Shown one piece after another: positions 1 through 7,513 of a stretch of DNA of 56,001 nucleotides. Position 1 is the stretch's first letter. Each line of letters opens with the position of its first letter. Below the pieces are notes generated by a model. The model was not told where the DNA came from, made no database searches, and saw only the letters and a list, made by a program, of their open reading frames with translations. The DNA comes from a virus, in the IMG/VR virus record IMGVR_UViG_3300037584_004279, positions 1 through 56,001 of that record; one strand, 5' to 3'. A program made the translations under genes and the position numbers.

Positions 1-3000
1 GCCAAGTCTAAACTCTCTAATATCTGATTTCAATGCTATTTCTGCATAACTAGCACTCTCAGCTTGTTCAATCATTATTCCTCTTACATCACCTGAAGAA
101 TTTTTTACGTGAAGCGTATGAGTTGGATTTGTGGTTCCGATTCCTACGTATCCTGAATCTGTTATAATCATTTTTGTAGATTGACCTGCGCCTGTAGCAC
201 CTGTATCAAACGCTAAATCTCCAGTGTCAAATAATCTTAAAACCCCTACACCATTGCTTCCGCTATTTCTTTGCATAGCTATAAAAGGTTCAACATTTGT
301 AGATGTTCTTACAATTATTCCGTCACTAGTAGAGTTTTGTACATGTAACCTAGCAGCAGGCGAAGTTGTTCCAATCCCTACATTACCACTGTTTTGTAGC
401 CATAATGGAATTATATCACTACCATCAACAGCTCTAAGAGTAAAAGACATATGGTTTAAGTTAGAGGCCTCATACTCATGCTGGATTTGCCCAACCATTA
501 TGTCTGCAACAGTAAATTTTATATTTGATTGTAAACCTGGATTGTTAGGTCTTGCTAACTGAAGCAGTGTTACTTTACCACTGCCGCCTTGGAATATTTC
601 TAAAGGAGAGCTAGGCGAAGTAGTTCCGATTCCTACACGACCTGAACTATCTATATTTAAAGGTGTAGTTCCACCACCATAACCGCCTAATCCTAAATAA
701 CTACTGCCATCTGCAAAAATATGATAGTAATCACCTCCAACAAAATCACCATTTACTCCATCTAAAAATATTGCAGCTCCATTAGAATATTCTTGTAATG
801 TTATAGAACTTGAACCATCTGAAACTTCAAATTTAGCTACAGGCGAAGTCGTTCCAATTCCTACCGAACCTGCAAAAGTTGAGCTTGTACCACTAACTTC
901 TATACCTGTACTTGTTGTTTGTAATTTTTGTACATTGTCATAATATAGTTTCACTTCTGCATCAGCAATAAATCTAGCCATAACCTCAGTGTTAGCTTGA
1001 TTTGTTATAAAAACATTATTAGCATTAAGTGATAACTGTCTGTCTGATAATGAACTTATATGATTTACATTAGTTGTTGAATTATGATAAATTTCATAAT
1101 CTGGTAGAGCACCAAAATTTAATTTTTTATCATCTCCTAAACTTACATTACCTGCAAAAGTTGCGTTTTTACTATCGTGGTCTAAACTTAAAATATCAGT
1201 AGCACCATCGTTTTGGTTAATTGTTAAAAGTTCTCCACTAATAGCAACAACAAAATCTTTATTTGTGTCTCCCTCTATTCTTATACTTGGTTCTGTTGTG
1301 GTTTTTGAAATTGTAACTGTGTCTCCAGACGAACCATTTACTATTAAATTACCTGTTACAGTAGCGCCTGTACTTGTAGTTTCAAGCTTTTGAATATTGT
1401 CGTGATATAATTTTACTGCACCATTTTCAATAATAAGAATTCCATTTTCATTTGTTTTCGGTCTTAATGCTATTGCGCCAGATGCTTGTTCAATAACAAG
1501 AGAGCCTGTATTGTTTTGTATAAAACTATTATTACCTGTACCATCGTGGTATATCTGTAGGTCGTTTGAATTACCAAACTTTGCTTTAACATTGTCAAAA
1601 AGGTGAGCATCTTTACTAAACTGAATTTCCTCATCACTACCCTCAATAGTTAAATAAGTAGTATGAGCTCCTGAACCATTATCTGCTCTAAAATAAATAT
1701 CTCCATCAACCACTTCTTGGTCGATAAATAAACCGCCTGTAAAGTTTCTTATAACGGAATCTGTTCCATTATGTGCAATTCTTAAATCATTACCAGCACC
1801 AAAAATTAATGTATCATCTGTGCCAATTGCACCCGAATCTCCAAAAATAATATTATTACCACCTGTGGTATTACCATTAGTCAATATTTCAGATAATGTA
1901 TCTACTGTGCCTACTTGCGTATCCACATAATCTTTTATTGCCGCACTCGTAGGTATAGTTGTATCATTATCATTTGACGCAATACCATCTGCTTCATCTA
2001 CAAACTTTGTAATAGTTATACTTTCACCTGTGTCTGTTAAAGAACCCCACGATAAGTTTCCTACAACCGTTCCATCACCTGCGACTGATAAATTCCCAGA
2101 GTTTCCAATAGTTACAGTCGTACCATCATCAGTAATTAATCCTGTTCCTAAAGTACTTGGCCCTGTCCATTTAGCTATTGCATTATTTGTTCCTGTCCCA
2201 GTAATAGCCGAAGTGTTATCTATTTTTTGCCATGTATCAGTTGCACCAGATTCAATAAAAATAGCCCAGTCTCCTACTTGCCAATCTGTAATTCCATCTA
2301 GGTTGGTACTACCCGCAACAGCTACAATATAAAACTGACCTGTTGTTCCAGTACCACTAGTTAGTGTTGGTGTATTAGTGTTTGCATTCCATGTTCCACT
2401 ATATACCAAACCTTGTGGTAATTGAGTTATTTGAGCTTGTAAATATCCAAATGCTTCAAGTATAGTGTCTGTTGCTGCAATGTTTTGCGATGTTCCTAAA
2501 TTAACACCTGTTATTAGTTTTCCTGTTACCGTAGTGTCTGATATACTTGTATTAATTGCGATGTCCCCACCCGATGTGTAGGATACACCGCTAGTAGAGG
2601 TAGTATCTCCCGTTAAGGTAATATTACCTGATGTTTGCAAGGATGAAGCTGTTGATGCATTTCCTGTTAATGCTCCAACAAAAGAACTAAATGTAGCAGT
2701 TCCCCCACCTGAGATATTATTACCACCCATGGCAATATTACCACCCATGGTTCCACCAGCAAGAGGTAAATAATTACCAGCTTCAGTATCGACATATTCT
2801 GTTGTCGCTACTTTTGTGCTGTTATTATTTGCAGATTGAGTAATTGCTGTAGTATTAGTGCTAATTGTTCCATTGAGCTGTCCTGCAAAAGTAGTCCCAG
2901 TATATGTTCCACTAATTGTTACATCATTAGGTAATCCTATTGTAACTTCTTGCGCACTAACTGCAACTGTAGTTTCATTGGCTGTTTCACTAAATGTTAA

Positions 3001-4398
3001 AGTTTGACTATCTAGGTCAACACTTGAATTATTAGTTCCATCAGTAATGTCTAAGTCTTGTGCAGTAACTAACCCATCTACATATCCTTTTGAAGCTGCA
3101 TCTGTTGCTGCAACAGGAGTAGTTGGTATGGTTACTTGACCACCAAAACTACTCTGATTAGTCCCTGAAACAGTTAATTCTCCTGTAACTGTTACATCAT
3201 CTGGAAGTCCAATAGTAATAGTTTGACCAGAACCGCTTGTCTCTATTTCATTTAAAGTACCTGCTAAAGTTAATGCTTGACTATTTAATAATACTGAACC
3301 TCCACCACTGCCTGTTATAAAATCTAAATCCTGTGAGTCATCTATATTTCTAGCAAACGCTGTTGTTGCTATTTTAGTTGAATTATCACTTGCTGATTGA
3401 GTTGTTCCTGTAACTCCATCTATCAATATAGAAGTTGCTGTAACATTCCCAGTTAAATCCCCTGTCACATTTCCAGTAACATTACCAGTTAAATCCCCAG
3501 TAACATTACCTGTTACATCTCCTTGTAGGTTTCTATGTACTGTTGTGGGTAAACTAATATTTAGTGTTTGGTTAGTTGCACTAGTAGTAACTTGATTTGT
3601 AGTACCTGTAATACCTAATGACTGACTATCTAAATCAACCGAACCTGTACCTGTGTCCCCACCAAAATCTAAATCCTGTGCAGTAACTTGGCTATCTACA
3701 TAAGCTGTTGTAGCAACTTTTGTACTATTGTCATCAGAACTTTGTGTTGTTGCAGTAACACCATTAGCAAGGACAGATGTAGCAGTAATAGTTCCTGTTA
3801 GATTTCCTGTTACATTTCCTGTTACATTTCCTGTTACATTTCCTGTTACATCTCCAACTAAATTAACACTAATTGAACTAGGTAAACCAATTTGTAATTG
3901 TTGATTATTAGCTGTTGTTTCTATTTCATTAGTTGTACCTATAATAGCAAATGTTTGTGAATCTAAGTCTATTGACCCATTTCCACTATCTCCACTAAAA
4001 TCTAAATCCTGAACAGTTATTTGACCATCAACATAATTTTTACTTGCTGCATCTGTTCCAGCAACAGGCGTGGAGGGAATAGTAACCTGTCCTCCAAATG
4101 AAGACTGTCCACTTCCAGAAACAGTAAGTTCGCCATTAATTGTTACATCATTGGTTAAACCTATTGTTATGGTTTGATTAGCACCAGATGTTTGAATCTG
4201 ATTACTAGAGCCTACTATTGTAAAAGACTGTGTACCTAAATCTACTGTTCCGCTCCCAGAATTTGTTATAAAATTTAAGCTTGAAAAGGTTCCAACTAAA
4301 TCACTTGGACTTATTCTAAAGTTTTGTAATCCTTTAAATCCAACTATAAAATCTATTTGCGATGTATTTACCGCTATGTTAAATTCTGAAAACTTCAT
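1..4398 (-). CDS. tail fibre / receptor-binding protein, N-terminal 1466 residues (cut by window edge)
   Basis: An uninterrupted reading frame of 1466 codons runs from ATG at 4398 to the window edge, where a codon ends exactly at base 1. The N-terminal half repeats a block of about 100 residues built on AQDLDF..., ...VDLDSQ..., TTNEIET and IGLP. Runs of GNVTG follow, as do several copies of ATDAASKNYVDG-type phage fibre segments. The second half carries repeated GNVGIGTTSPAARLHV-like motifs, which usually precede a C-terminal S74 intramolecular chaperone. That domain is not reached here, but its C-terminus appears at the right edge of the window (55841-56001). Role: adsorption to the host surface as a trimeric fibre. 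It is the first long gene downstream of the chaperonin and small-protein block, all on the minus strand. Confident as a fibre; receptor unknown. Confidence 0.9.
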   Translation of the reverse strand, partial: MKFSEFNIAVNTSQIDFIVGFKGLQNFRISPSDLVGTFSSLNFITNSGSGTVDLGTQSFTIVGSSNQIQTSGANQTITIGLTNDVTINGELTVSGSGQSSFGGQVTIPSTPVAGTDAASKNYVDGQITVQDLDFSGDSGNGSIDLDSQTFAIIGTTNEIETTANNQQLQIGLPSSISVNLVGDVTGNVTGNVTGNVTGNLTGTITATSVLANGVTATTQSSDDNSTKVATTAYVDSQVTAQDLDFGGDTGTGSVDLDSQSLGITGTTNQVTTSATNQTLNISLPTTVHRNLQGDVTGNVTGDLTGNVTGNVTGDLTGNVTATSILIDGVTGTTQSASDNSTKIATTAFARNIDDSQDLDFITGSGGGSVLLNSQALTLAGTLNEIETSGSGQTITIGLPDDVTVTGELTVSGTNQSSFGGQVTIPTTPVAATDAASKGYVDGLVTAQDLDITDGTNNSSVDLDSQTLTFSETANETTVAVSAQEVTIGLPNDVTISGTYTGTTFAGQLNGTISTNTTAITQSANNNSTKVATTEYVDTEAGNYLPLAGGTMGGNIAMGGNNISGGGTATFSSFVGALTGNASTASSLQTSGNITLTGDTTSTSGVSYTSGGDIAINTSISDTTVTGKLITGVNLGTSQNIAATDTILEAFGYLQAQITQLPQGLVYSGTWNANTNTPTLTSGTGTTGQFYIVAVAGSTNLDGITDWQVGDWAIFIESGATDTWQKIDNTSAITGTGTNNAIAKWTGPSTLGTGLITDDGTTVTIGNSGNLSVAGDGTVVGNLSWGSLTDTGESITITKFVDEADGIASNDNDTTIPTSAAIKDYVDTQVGTVDTLSEILTNGNTTGGNNIIFGDSGAIGTDDTLIFGAGNDLRIAHNGTDSVIRNFTGGLFIDQEVVDGDIYFRADNGSGAHTTYLTIEGSDEEIQFSKDAHLFDNVKAKFGNSNDLQIYHDGTGNNSFIQNNTGSLVIEQASGAIALRPKTNENGILIIENGAVKLYHDNIQKLETTSTGATVTGNLIVNGSSGDTVTISKTTTEPSIRIEGDTNKDFVVAISGELLTINQNDGATDILSLDHDSKNATFAGNVSLGDDKKLNFGALPDYEIYHNSTTNVNHISSLSDRQLSLNANNVFITNQANTEVMARFIADAEVKLYYDNVQKLQTTSTGIEVSGTSSTFAGSVGIGTTSPVAKFEVSDGSSSITLQEYSNGAAIFLDGVNGDFVGGDYYHIFADGSSYLGLGGYGGGTTPLNIDSSGRVGIGTTSPSSPLEIFQGGSGKVTLLQLARPNNPGLQSNIKFTVADIMVGQIQHEYEASNLNHMSFTLRAVDGSDIIPLWLQNSGNVGIGTTSPAARLHVQNSTSDGIIVRTSTNVEPFIAMQRNSGSNGVGVLRLFDTGDLAFDTGATGAGQSTKMIITDSGYVGIGTTNPTHTLHVKNSSGDVRGIMIEQAESASYAEIALKSDIREFRLG
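3441..3523. repeat. degenerate 12-bp tandem repeat in the fibre gene
   Basis: About seven degenerate copies of a 12-base unit related to TTTCCTGTTACA encode successive four-residue GNVT/GNLT units on the minus strand. The period is a multiple of three, so changes in copy number keep the reading frame. Confidence 0.7.
3790..3853. repeat. near-perfect 12-bp tandem repeat in the fibre gene
   Basis: Five near-identical copies of the unit TTTCCTGTTACA encode GNVT repeats on the minus strand. This array is more homogeneous than the related one at 3441-3523, which suggests recent slippage or recombination between fibre repeat blocks. Confidence 0.8.
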
Positions 4399-4403
4399 AT
4401 ATA

Positions 4404-4559
4404 TTATCTGTCGTAGGGAAAAATTCTGTTTAAGCTGTCTCGTCTTTTTCCGCACCCGCAATCTTTTCCAGTTGCTTTACTAACAGTATCAACAACTTTT
4501 TTAATTCCCGTTGCTTTTGTTATTTTTTCTATAGTATCGCCTAAGCCTCTCGATTTCAT
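4404..4559 (-). CDS. small cysteine-containing phage protein (51 aa)
   Basis: A 51-codon ORF with ATG at 4559. It starts MKSRGLGDTIEKITKATG, repeats a KATG motif (residues 15-18 and 29-32), carries a CGC pair in KDCGCGKRR, and ends in an NRIFPY-type tail. From memory, short proteins with a GLGDTIEKITKATG start and a CGC...R...LN.LFPY end are common in phages of Bacteroidota near fibre genes; their function is unknown to me. The two close cysteines could bind metal. It lies five bases upstream of the fibre start on the same strand, so probably on the same transcript. Confidence 0.75.
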   Translation of the reverse strand: MKSRGLGDTIEKITKATGIKKVVDTVSKATGKDCGCGKRRDSLNRIFPYDR

Positions 4560-4661
4560 TTTATTTACATTTACATAGTTTATAAGGGCAACTACTAACG
4601 TTTATTGTTAGCTTTAACATTAAAGCATTCCACAAACATTGTAGTCTGAAAAATAATTTTT

Positions 4662-4880
4662 TCATTTTTTTATAATCTTCATTAAATGCTCATGTACTTT
4701 TCCGTCTTTGATGCACTTATGCTCGTAGCTCATAGAATGGTCTCCGCCATATGCGTGGCCATAATCTTTTTTGCTCATAGCTTTACTTTCATCTCTTCTA
4801 TCTTTATAAGATTGAGACTTTTTACCATTTTTTGAACCTAGTGATTCGTCTAGTCTTGAATTGTATCCTTGTTTCATCAT
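4662..4880 (-). CDS. small basic phage protein (72 aa)
   Basis: A 72-codon ORF rich in Lys, Asp, Ser and Gly. It begins MMKQGYNSRLDESLG and has a charged, low-complexity centre (SQSYKDRRDESKAMSKK). The MKQGYNxRLDESLG start recurs in my memory in small uncharacterised proteins of marine phages. There is no membrane segment or signal. It belongs to the run of tiny basic genes between 4404 and 6818. The 100 bases between this gene and 4559 hold no convincing ORF. Confidence 0.7.
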   Translation of the reverse strand: MMKQGYNSRLDESLGSKNGKKSQSYKDRRDESKAMSKKDYGHAYGGDHSMSYEHKCIKDGKVHEHLMKIIKK

Positions 4881-4970
4881 AATTTTAATACTTTGTGAGC
4901 ATTTAAAGGTTTTGCAAAATTTAGACCTTTACAACACTCGGGTTTATCTTTTTTGTATAAAGCAAAGATA

Positions 4971-5261
4971 CTAATATTTTCCTTGTCTACTTTTTGGTGA
5001 AGATTTTTTTGAACCGCCTGGTCCAGCCCATAATTTTTTACACGCCCAGTAGCGTGCGGTTAGTTTTGATTTTGCAGTACTACACTTGTGTCTTGCCCTA
5101 AAAGATTTACGAGCAGCAGCTGAATAATTGTGGCCATAACCTTTTGCCCCAAAGTGTATTAATTTTTCTCTACCTCCTTCGCAAGCTTTGACCATTTTTT
5201 TTTTGCCAGGCCTATCGCTTCTCATGACAACATTACACTTCATGTTTTTTTTGTTGGCCAT
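4971..5261 (-). CDS. small basic protein with HFGAKGYGHNY motif (96 aa)
   Basis: A 96-residue protein with high Lys/Arg content and four cysteines. A conserved-looking core, EKLIHFGAKGYGHNYSAAA, is followed by K.F.ARHKC and ARYWACKKLW. This matches a recurrent pattern of small phage proteins (HFG..GY...RH...W..K.LW) that I know only as of unknown function. Charge and size would suit a nucleic-acid-binding or internal virion protein; that is inference. The start is ATG at 5261, three bases after the stop of the 207-residue gene. Confidence 0.75.
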   Translation of the reverse strand: MANKKNMKCNVVMRSDRPGKKKMVKACEGGREKLIHFGAKGYGHNYSAAARKSFRARHKCSTAKSKLTARYWACKKLWAGPGGSKKSSPKSRQGKY

Positions 5262-5264
5262 GAT

Positions 5265-5888
5265 TTATATAGTATTGAAATCTTGTATAGCGTATTCTAC
5301 TTTAAATGTAATTTTAGCGTCCCCTGTATTTATTGCTGTGGGTCCAGCATATATTGATTTAAAATATAATGCAGGAAAAGAAGTTGTATAATTAAAATAG
5401 CCATTTTTTACAAAAGAATGATTGTCTGGACTAATTGTTTCAACAACTCCATTTGAACTTTGACCTGCTGTTAATCCAATCCCTTCCCAGTTTTTTAACT
5501 CTACTCCTGCAACTTCTTGATAAGCCGCTCCATCATATGAAACTTGTCCTGATTGAATAAGTAAATCATCACTAGCATTTCTAGGATATGCAGTATTTAC
5601 AAACTGTGTATTTACTAACACTCTATGTATTAATAACACTGAATTGTCAGGTATAGACAAACTAAGTATTGGTGTTCTTATTGTGGTACCAGGCGTTGTG
5701 CTGAATAAATTATATATTTCAGAACCCGTCATAGTCCATGTGTATGAATCAAAAAGAATAGAAGAGTCTATTTGACTAAACTTACAAGTCTTCGTATTGT
5801 TATTGTCTGATACATCTGTAAATATAAGCATATCACTGTTCGCTGGAACAGCATTTGGATATGATGAAGTGTTACTAATTTTTCCCAT
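5265..5888 (-). CDS. probable virion appendage / baseplate-type structural protein (207 aa)
   Basis: A 207-residue protein rich in Ser, Thr, Asn and Gly, with the beta-rich look of phage appendage proteins. The N-terminus MGKISNTSSYPNAVPANSDM followed by LIFTDVSDNNNTKTCKFSQI resembles the leader used by many tail-appendage proteins to attach a C-terminal module. The central part (residues about 60-130) has alternating hydrophobic strands typical of trimeric beta domains. There is no signal peptide. It sits among the small basic genes downstream of groES and upstream of the fibre. Structural role likely; exact position in the virion unknown. Confidence 0.65.
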   Translation of the reverse strand: MGKISNTSSYPNAVPANSDMLIFTDVSDNNNTKTCKFSQIDSSILFDSYTWTMTGSEIYNLFSTTPGTTIRTPILSLSIPDNSVLLIHRVLVNTQFVNTAYPRNASDDLLIQSGQVSYDGAAYQEVAGVELKNWEGIGLTAGQSSNGVVETISPDNHSFVKNGYFNYTTSFPALYFKSIYAGPTAINTGDAKITFKVEYAIQDFNTI

Positions 5889-5898
5889 TTTTTTATTT

Positions 5899-6135
5899 TT
5901 ATCTTGTTACTCTTGCCGCTGACGTATTAGAAACAAATTGTCTTCTACGACCTGTTCTTTTTTTCTTTCTAGCCGTTGCTGCTCTTTGAGCTTTTGTTAA
6001 GCTTCTAGCTTTATTTAATGGTAAACATCTATCAGGATTTTTTTTATCTTTACTAGTACCGCAAGCTCCCAGTATAGAGCCATCGGTTCCAATACGAACC
6101 CATTTTTGTTCCCTCCATTTTTTTAATTCGCCCAT
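5899..6135 (-). CDS. small basic protein with CG...CLP motif (78 aa)
   Basis: A 78-residue protein that begins MGELKKWREQKWVRIG and carries CGTSKDKKNPDRCLPLNKAR followed by a C-terminal KKKRTGRRR stretch. The pattern W..IG...G..CG.......RC.P..KA......A..RKKKR is shared, from memory, with small proteins of cyanophages and other marine viruses; their function is unknown. The two cysteines could form a small knuckle. It abuts the stop of the preceding 37-codon gene at 6136. Confidence 0.75.
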   Translation of the reverse strand: MGELKKWREQKWVRIGTDGSILGACGTSKDKKNPDRCLPLNKARSLTKAQRAATARKKKRTGRRRQFVSNTSAARVTR

Positions 6136-6249
6136 TTATTTTTTTTTATGTTTTTCAACAAGATTTTTAAATATTTTTTTCTTTACTGTTTTAGGTAATA
6201 TCCTTTGAGCAGGAGATAAATATTTATCGCTATAGTGAATCTTTTCCAC
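6136..6249 (-). CDS. tiny lysine-rich protein, GTG start (37 aa)
   Basis: A 37-codon ORF starting with GTG at 6249. It reads (M)EKIHYSDKYLSPAQRIL followed by a lysine-rich tail ending in KHKKK. Support comes from exact packing: it begins two bases after the preceding stop (6252) and its stop touches the next start (6135). No homologue recognised. Very basic, like its neighbours. Confidence 0.5.
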   Translation of the reverse strand: MEKIHYSDKYLSPAQRILPKTVKKKIFKNLVEKHKKK

Positions 6250-6251
6250 TA

Positions 6252-6395
6252 TTAATAGCTCTTCTTTTCCATTCCGTATCCTGGGTTCATTTTTATTTTT
6301 CCTTTATGCATTTTTGCATAAGAGTCTGCTTGAGCCTTACCAACTGCATTATAAGGAAAAACTTTTTTACCATTTTTTGTTTTTACTGTAGGCAT
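6252..6395 (-). CDS. small conserved phage protein, MPTVKTKNGKKVFPY type (47 aa)
   Basis: A 47-residue ORF beginning MPTVKTKNGKKVFPYNA with an AYAKMHKGK-like helix and an MNPGYG end. Short proteins of the form MP.V....KKFPY...G...A..YAK..G..M..NPGY are among the commonest tiny ORFs in marine phages as I remember them; no function is established. Lysine-rich and probably soluble. Confidence 0.75.
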   Translation of the reverse strand: MPTVKTKNGKKVFPYNAVGKAQADSYAKMHKGKIKMNPGYGMEKKSY

Positions 6396-6400
6396 AATTT

Positions 6401-6550
6401 CTATTTTTTACTATTTGCTATAAATTTTGCTTTTGGGTCTGCTGCTGTAACATTAGGATTATTATCTAATCCGTATATTACACTTTGCATACCTAAATCA
6501 CTTTTACCATTTTTTTTTCTAGGTCGGTTTCCTTTTGCTAATTTACTCAT
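6401..6550 (-). CDS. tiny basic protein (49 aa)
   Basis: A 49-residue ORF with ATG at 6550. It starts MSKLAKGNRPRKKNGKSDLG and ends in AKFIANSKK. Its ATGA overlap with the preceding gene (stop 6547-6549) implies translational coupling. No recognised domain; basic in charge like the rest of the cluster. Confidence 0.65.
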   Translation of the reverse strand: MSKLAKGNRPRKKNGKSDLGMQSVIYGLDNNPNVTAADPKAKFIANSKK

Positions 6551-6663
6551 TTCTTTTTCTTTAATGATTTTAGCATGTTATCTATTTTTAAAGCTTGCCC
6601 TTTATGCATAGCTGAAGCTTTTTTTAATTCGCTTGAAATTTTTTTTAATTTTTTTGCATCCAT
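6547..6663 (-). CDS. tiny lysine-rich helical protein (38 aa)
   Basis: A 38-residue ORF reading MDAKKLKKISSELKKAS... and ending KSLKKKK, almost all predicted helix with about one third lysine. It is coupled on both sides: its ATG shares a base with the upstream stop at 6663, and its stop overlaps the next ATG at 6550. Function unknown; the composition recalls small nucleic-acid-binding peptides. Confidence 0.6.
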   Translation of the reverse strand: MDAKKLKKISSELKKASAMHKGQALKIDNMLKSLKKKK

Positions 6664-6818
6664 TATTTCTTACTTTTTTTTGCGTAATTAGGGTCTTTGC
6701 AATATTTGCTTGCCGCCATATTTGCATAAGCACTAGGGTATCTATCAAAAGTTCTTTTGGCCCAAGCTATTCCAGCTGGACATATTTTGTTTTTCTTCTT
6801 TTTAGTTCTACCCGCCAT
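6663..6818 (-). CDS. small basic protein with two cysteines (51 aa)
   Basis: A 51-residue ORF, MAGRTKKKKNKICPAGIAWA... with ...ASKYCKDPNYAKKSKK at the end. The pattern CPAGIAWAKRTFDRYPSAYAN..ASKYCKDP resembles small proteins repeatedly seen in marine phages; their function is unknown to me. It is the promoter-proximal gene of the small basic cluster, 37 bases from the divergent plus-strand gene at 6856. Confidence 0.7.
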   Translation of the reverse strand: MAGRTKKKKNKICPAGIAWAKRTFDRYPSAYANMAASKYCKDPNYAKKSKK

Positions 6819-6823
6819 TTTAT

Positions 6824-6842
6824 TAACTTTGTTACAAATTTA
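6824..6842. promoter_or_regulatory. divergent promoter region between 6663-6818 (minus) and 6856-7290 (plus)
   Basis: Two TAnnTTTG-type -7 boxes of the Bacteroidota primary sigma factor lie in 37 bases: TAACTTTG on the plus strand at 6824-6831, and TAAATTTG on the minus strand (6842 to 6835). A good upstream TTG element at the usual spacing is not visible for the plus box; for the minus box a TTTG lies 16 bases upstream. Suggestive rather than proven. Confidence 0.4.
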
Positions 6843-6855
6843 CAAAAATTAATTT

Positions 6856-7290
6856 ATGCAAAATAATTATCTAAAATATTGGAGAGTAATTCGTCAATAT
6901 ATAAAAATTAAATATAATTTATCTCAATCTGACTTAGATATACTTTTGTTTTTAAAATCTGAAGACTACTTTTCTAAAGACAAATTTCAAGAGTTCAATG
7001 AGATATTAAGCTGGGATAAACAAAGGTTTGAAAAGCTTAGACAACTTGGATGGATAGAAGTATTTAGAAAAAGAGTAGGTAAGCACAAAGCTTTATATCA
7101 ATTGTCTTTTAAAGCAAAAAGAATGCTGACCTCTATTTACAAAAAATTAAATGGAGAAGAAATACCGACCAGCCCCTCACAAAATAAAATGTTTGCTAAA
7201 AATGTGTCGTACTCAGACAAGGTATATAGGAATATGATTATAGAAATGAATAATACTATAAAACAACAACGACATCTCGCTCTTGAGTGA
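6856..7290 (+). CDS. winged-helix-like protein, possible regulator (144 aa)
   Basis: A 144-residue protein on the opposite strand from its neighbours. Residues about 20-100 (LSQSDLDILLFL..., then FSKDKFQEF..., LSWDKQRFEKLRQLGWIEVF and KALYQLSFKAKRML) have the helix-helix-recognition-helix-wing order of MarR-like or replication-type winged-helix domains. The C-terminal 40 residues are polar with an SYSDKVYRNMI segment. It has its own TAnnTTTG box and converges on groES, overlapping its 3' end by 35 bases. A transcriptional regulator of the late or chaperonin genes is a reasonable guess, not shown by sequence. Confidence 0.65.
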   Translation: MQNNYLKYWRVIRQYIKIKYNLSQSDLDILLFLKSEDYFSKDKFQEFNEILSWDKQRFEKLRQLGWIEVFRKRVGKHKALYQLSFKAKRMLTSIYKKLNGEEIPTSPSQNKMFAKNVSYSDKVYRNMIIEMNNTIKQQRHLALE

Positions 7291-7513
7291 TTGTAACTTG
7301 TTCGCCTTTTATTATCATGGTGTAAGATTGTCTTTTGTCAAAATAAATAGTGTCCTTTTTTTTGATAACAGTTACATCACTACCTGGCTCTATGACTTCT
7401 GCTTTTTGATAACGCAATCCTTTTGCATCTTCTTGAGACAGCAATAGCCCTGAATCTGTTTCAATCTCTTCTTCAATTATTTTTACAACTATATTTTTAC
7501 CTATCGCTTTCAT
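7256..7513 (-). CDS. groES: co-chaperonin GroES (phage-encoded, 85 aa)
   Basis: An 85-residue GroES family protein: N-terminal strand MKAIGKNIVVKIIEEE, then TDSGLLLSQEDAKGLRYQKAE covering the mobile-loop region, then a GSDV...KKKDTIYFDKRQ core and a C-terminal DVVVVL strand. It is slightly shorter than bacterial GroES (about 95). It acts as the heptameric lid of GroEL. It starts 17 bases inside the groEL 3' end, so it is translationally coupled, but the order is groEL then groES, the reverse of the usual bacterial operon. It probably helps fold capsid or fibre proteins. Its 3' end overlaps the convergent 6856-7290 gene. Confidence 0.9.
   Translation of the reverse strand: MKAIGKNIVVKIIEEEIETDSGLLLSQEDAKGLRYQKAEVIEPGSDVTVIKKKDTIYFDKRQSYTMIIKGEQVTITQERDVVVVL

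Noticed and set aside
3441-3853. Short regular repeats taken as a CRISPR array
   Set aside because: The unit is 12 bases with no spacers, and the repeats encode GNVT in frame; no cas genes.
4876-4962. Open frame ending ...CCKGLNFAKPLNAHKVLKL before the 72-aa gene
   Set aside because: The sequence looks protein-like and ends in ATGA coupling, and a TATCTTTG box lies just upstream (4970-4963), but there is no usable start codon in frame. It may be a decayed gene or one started by a rare codon; not called.
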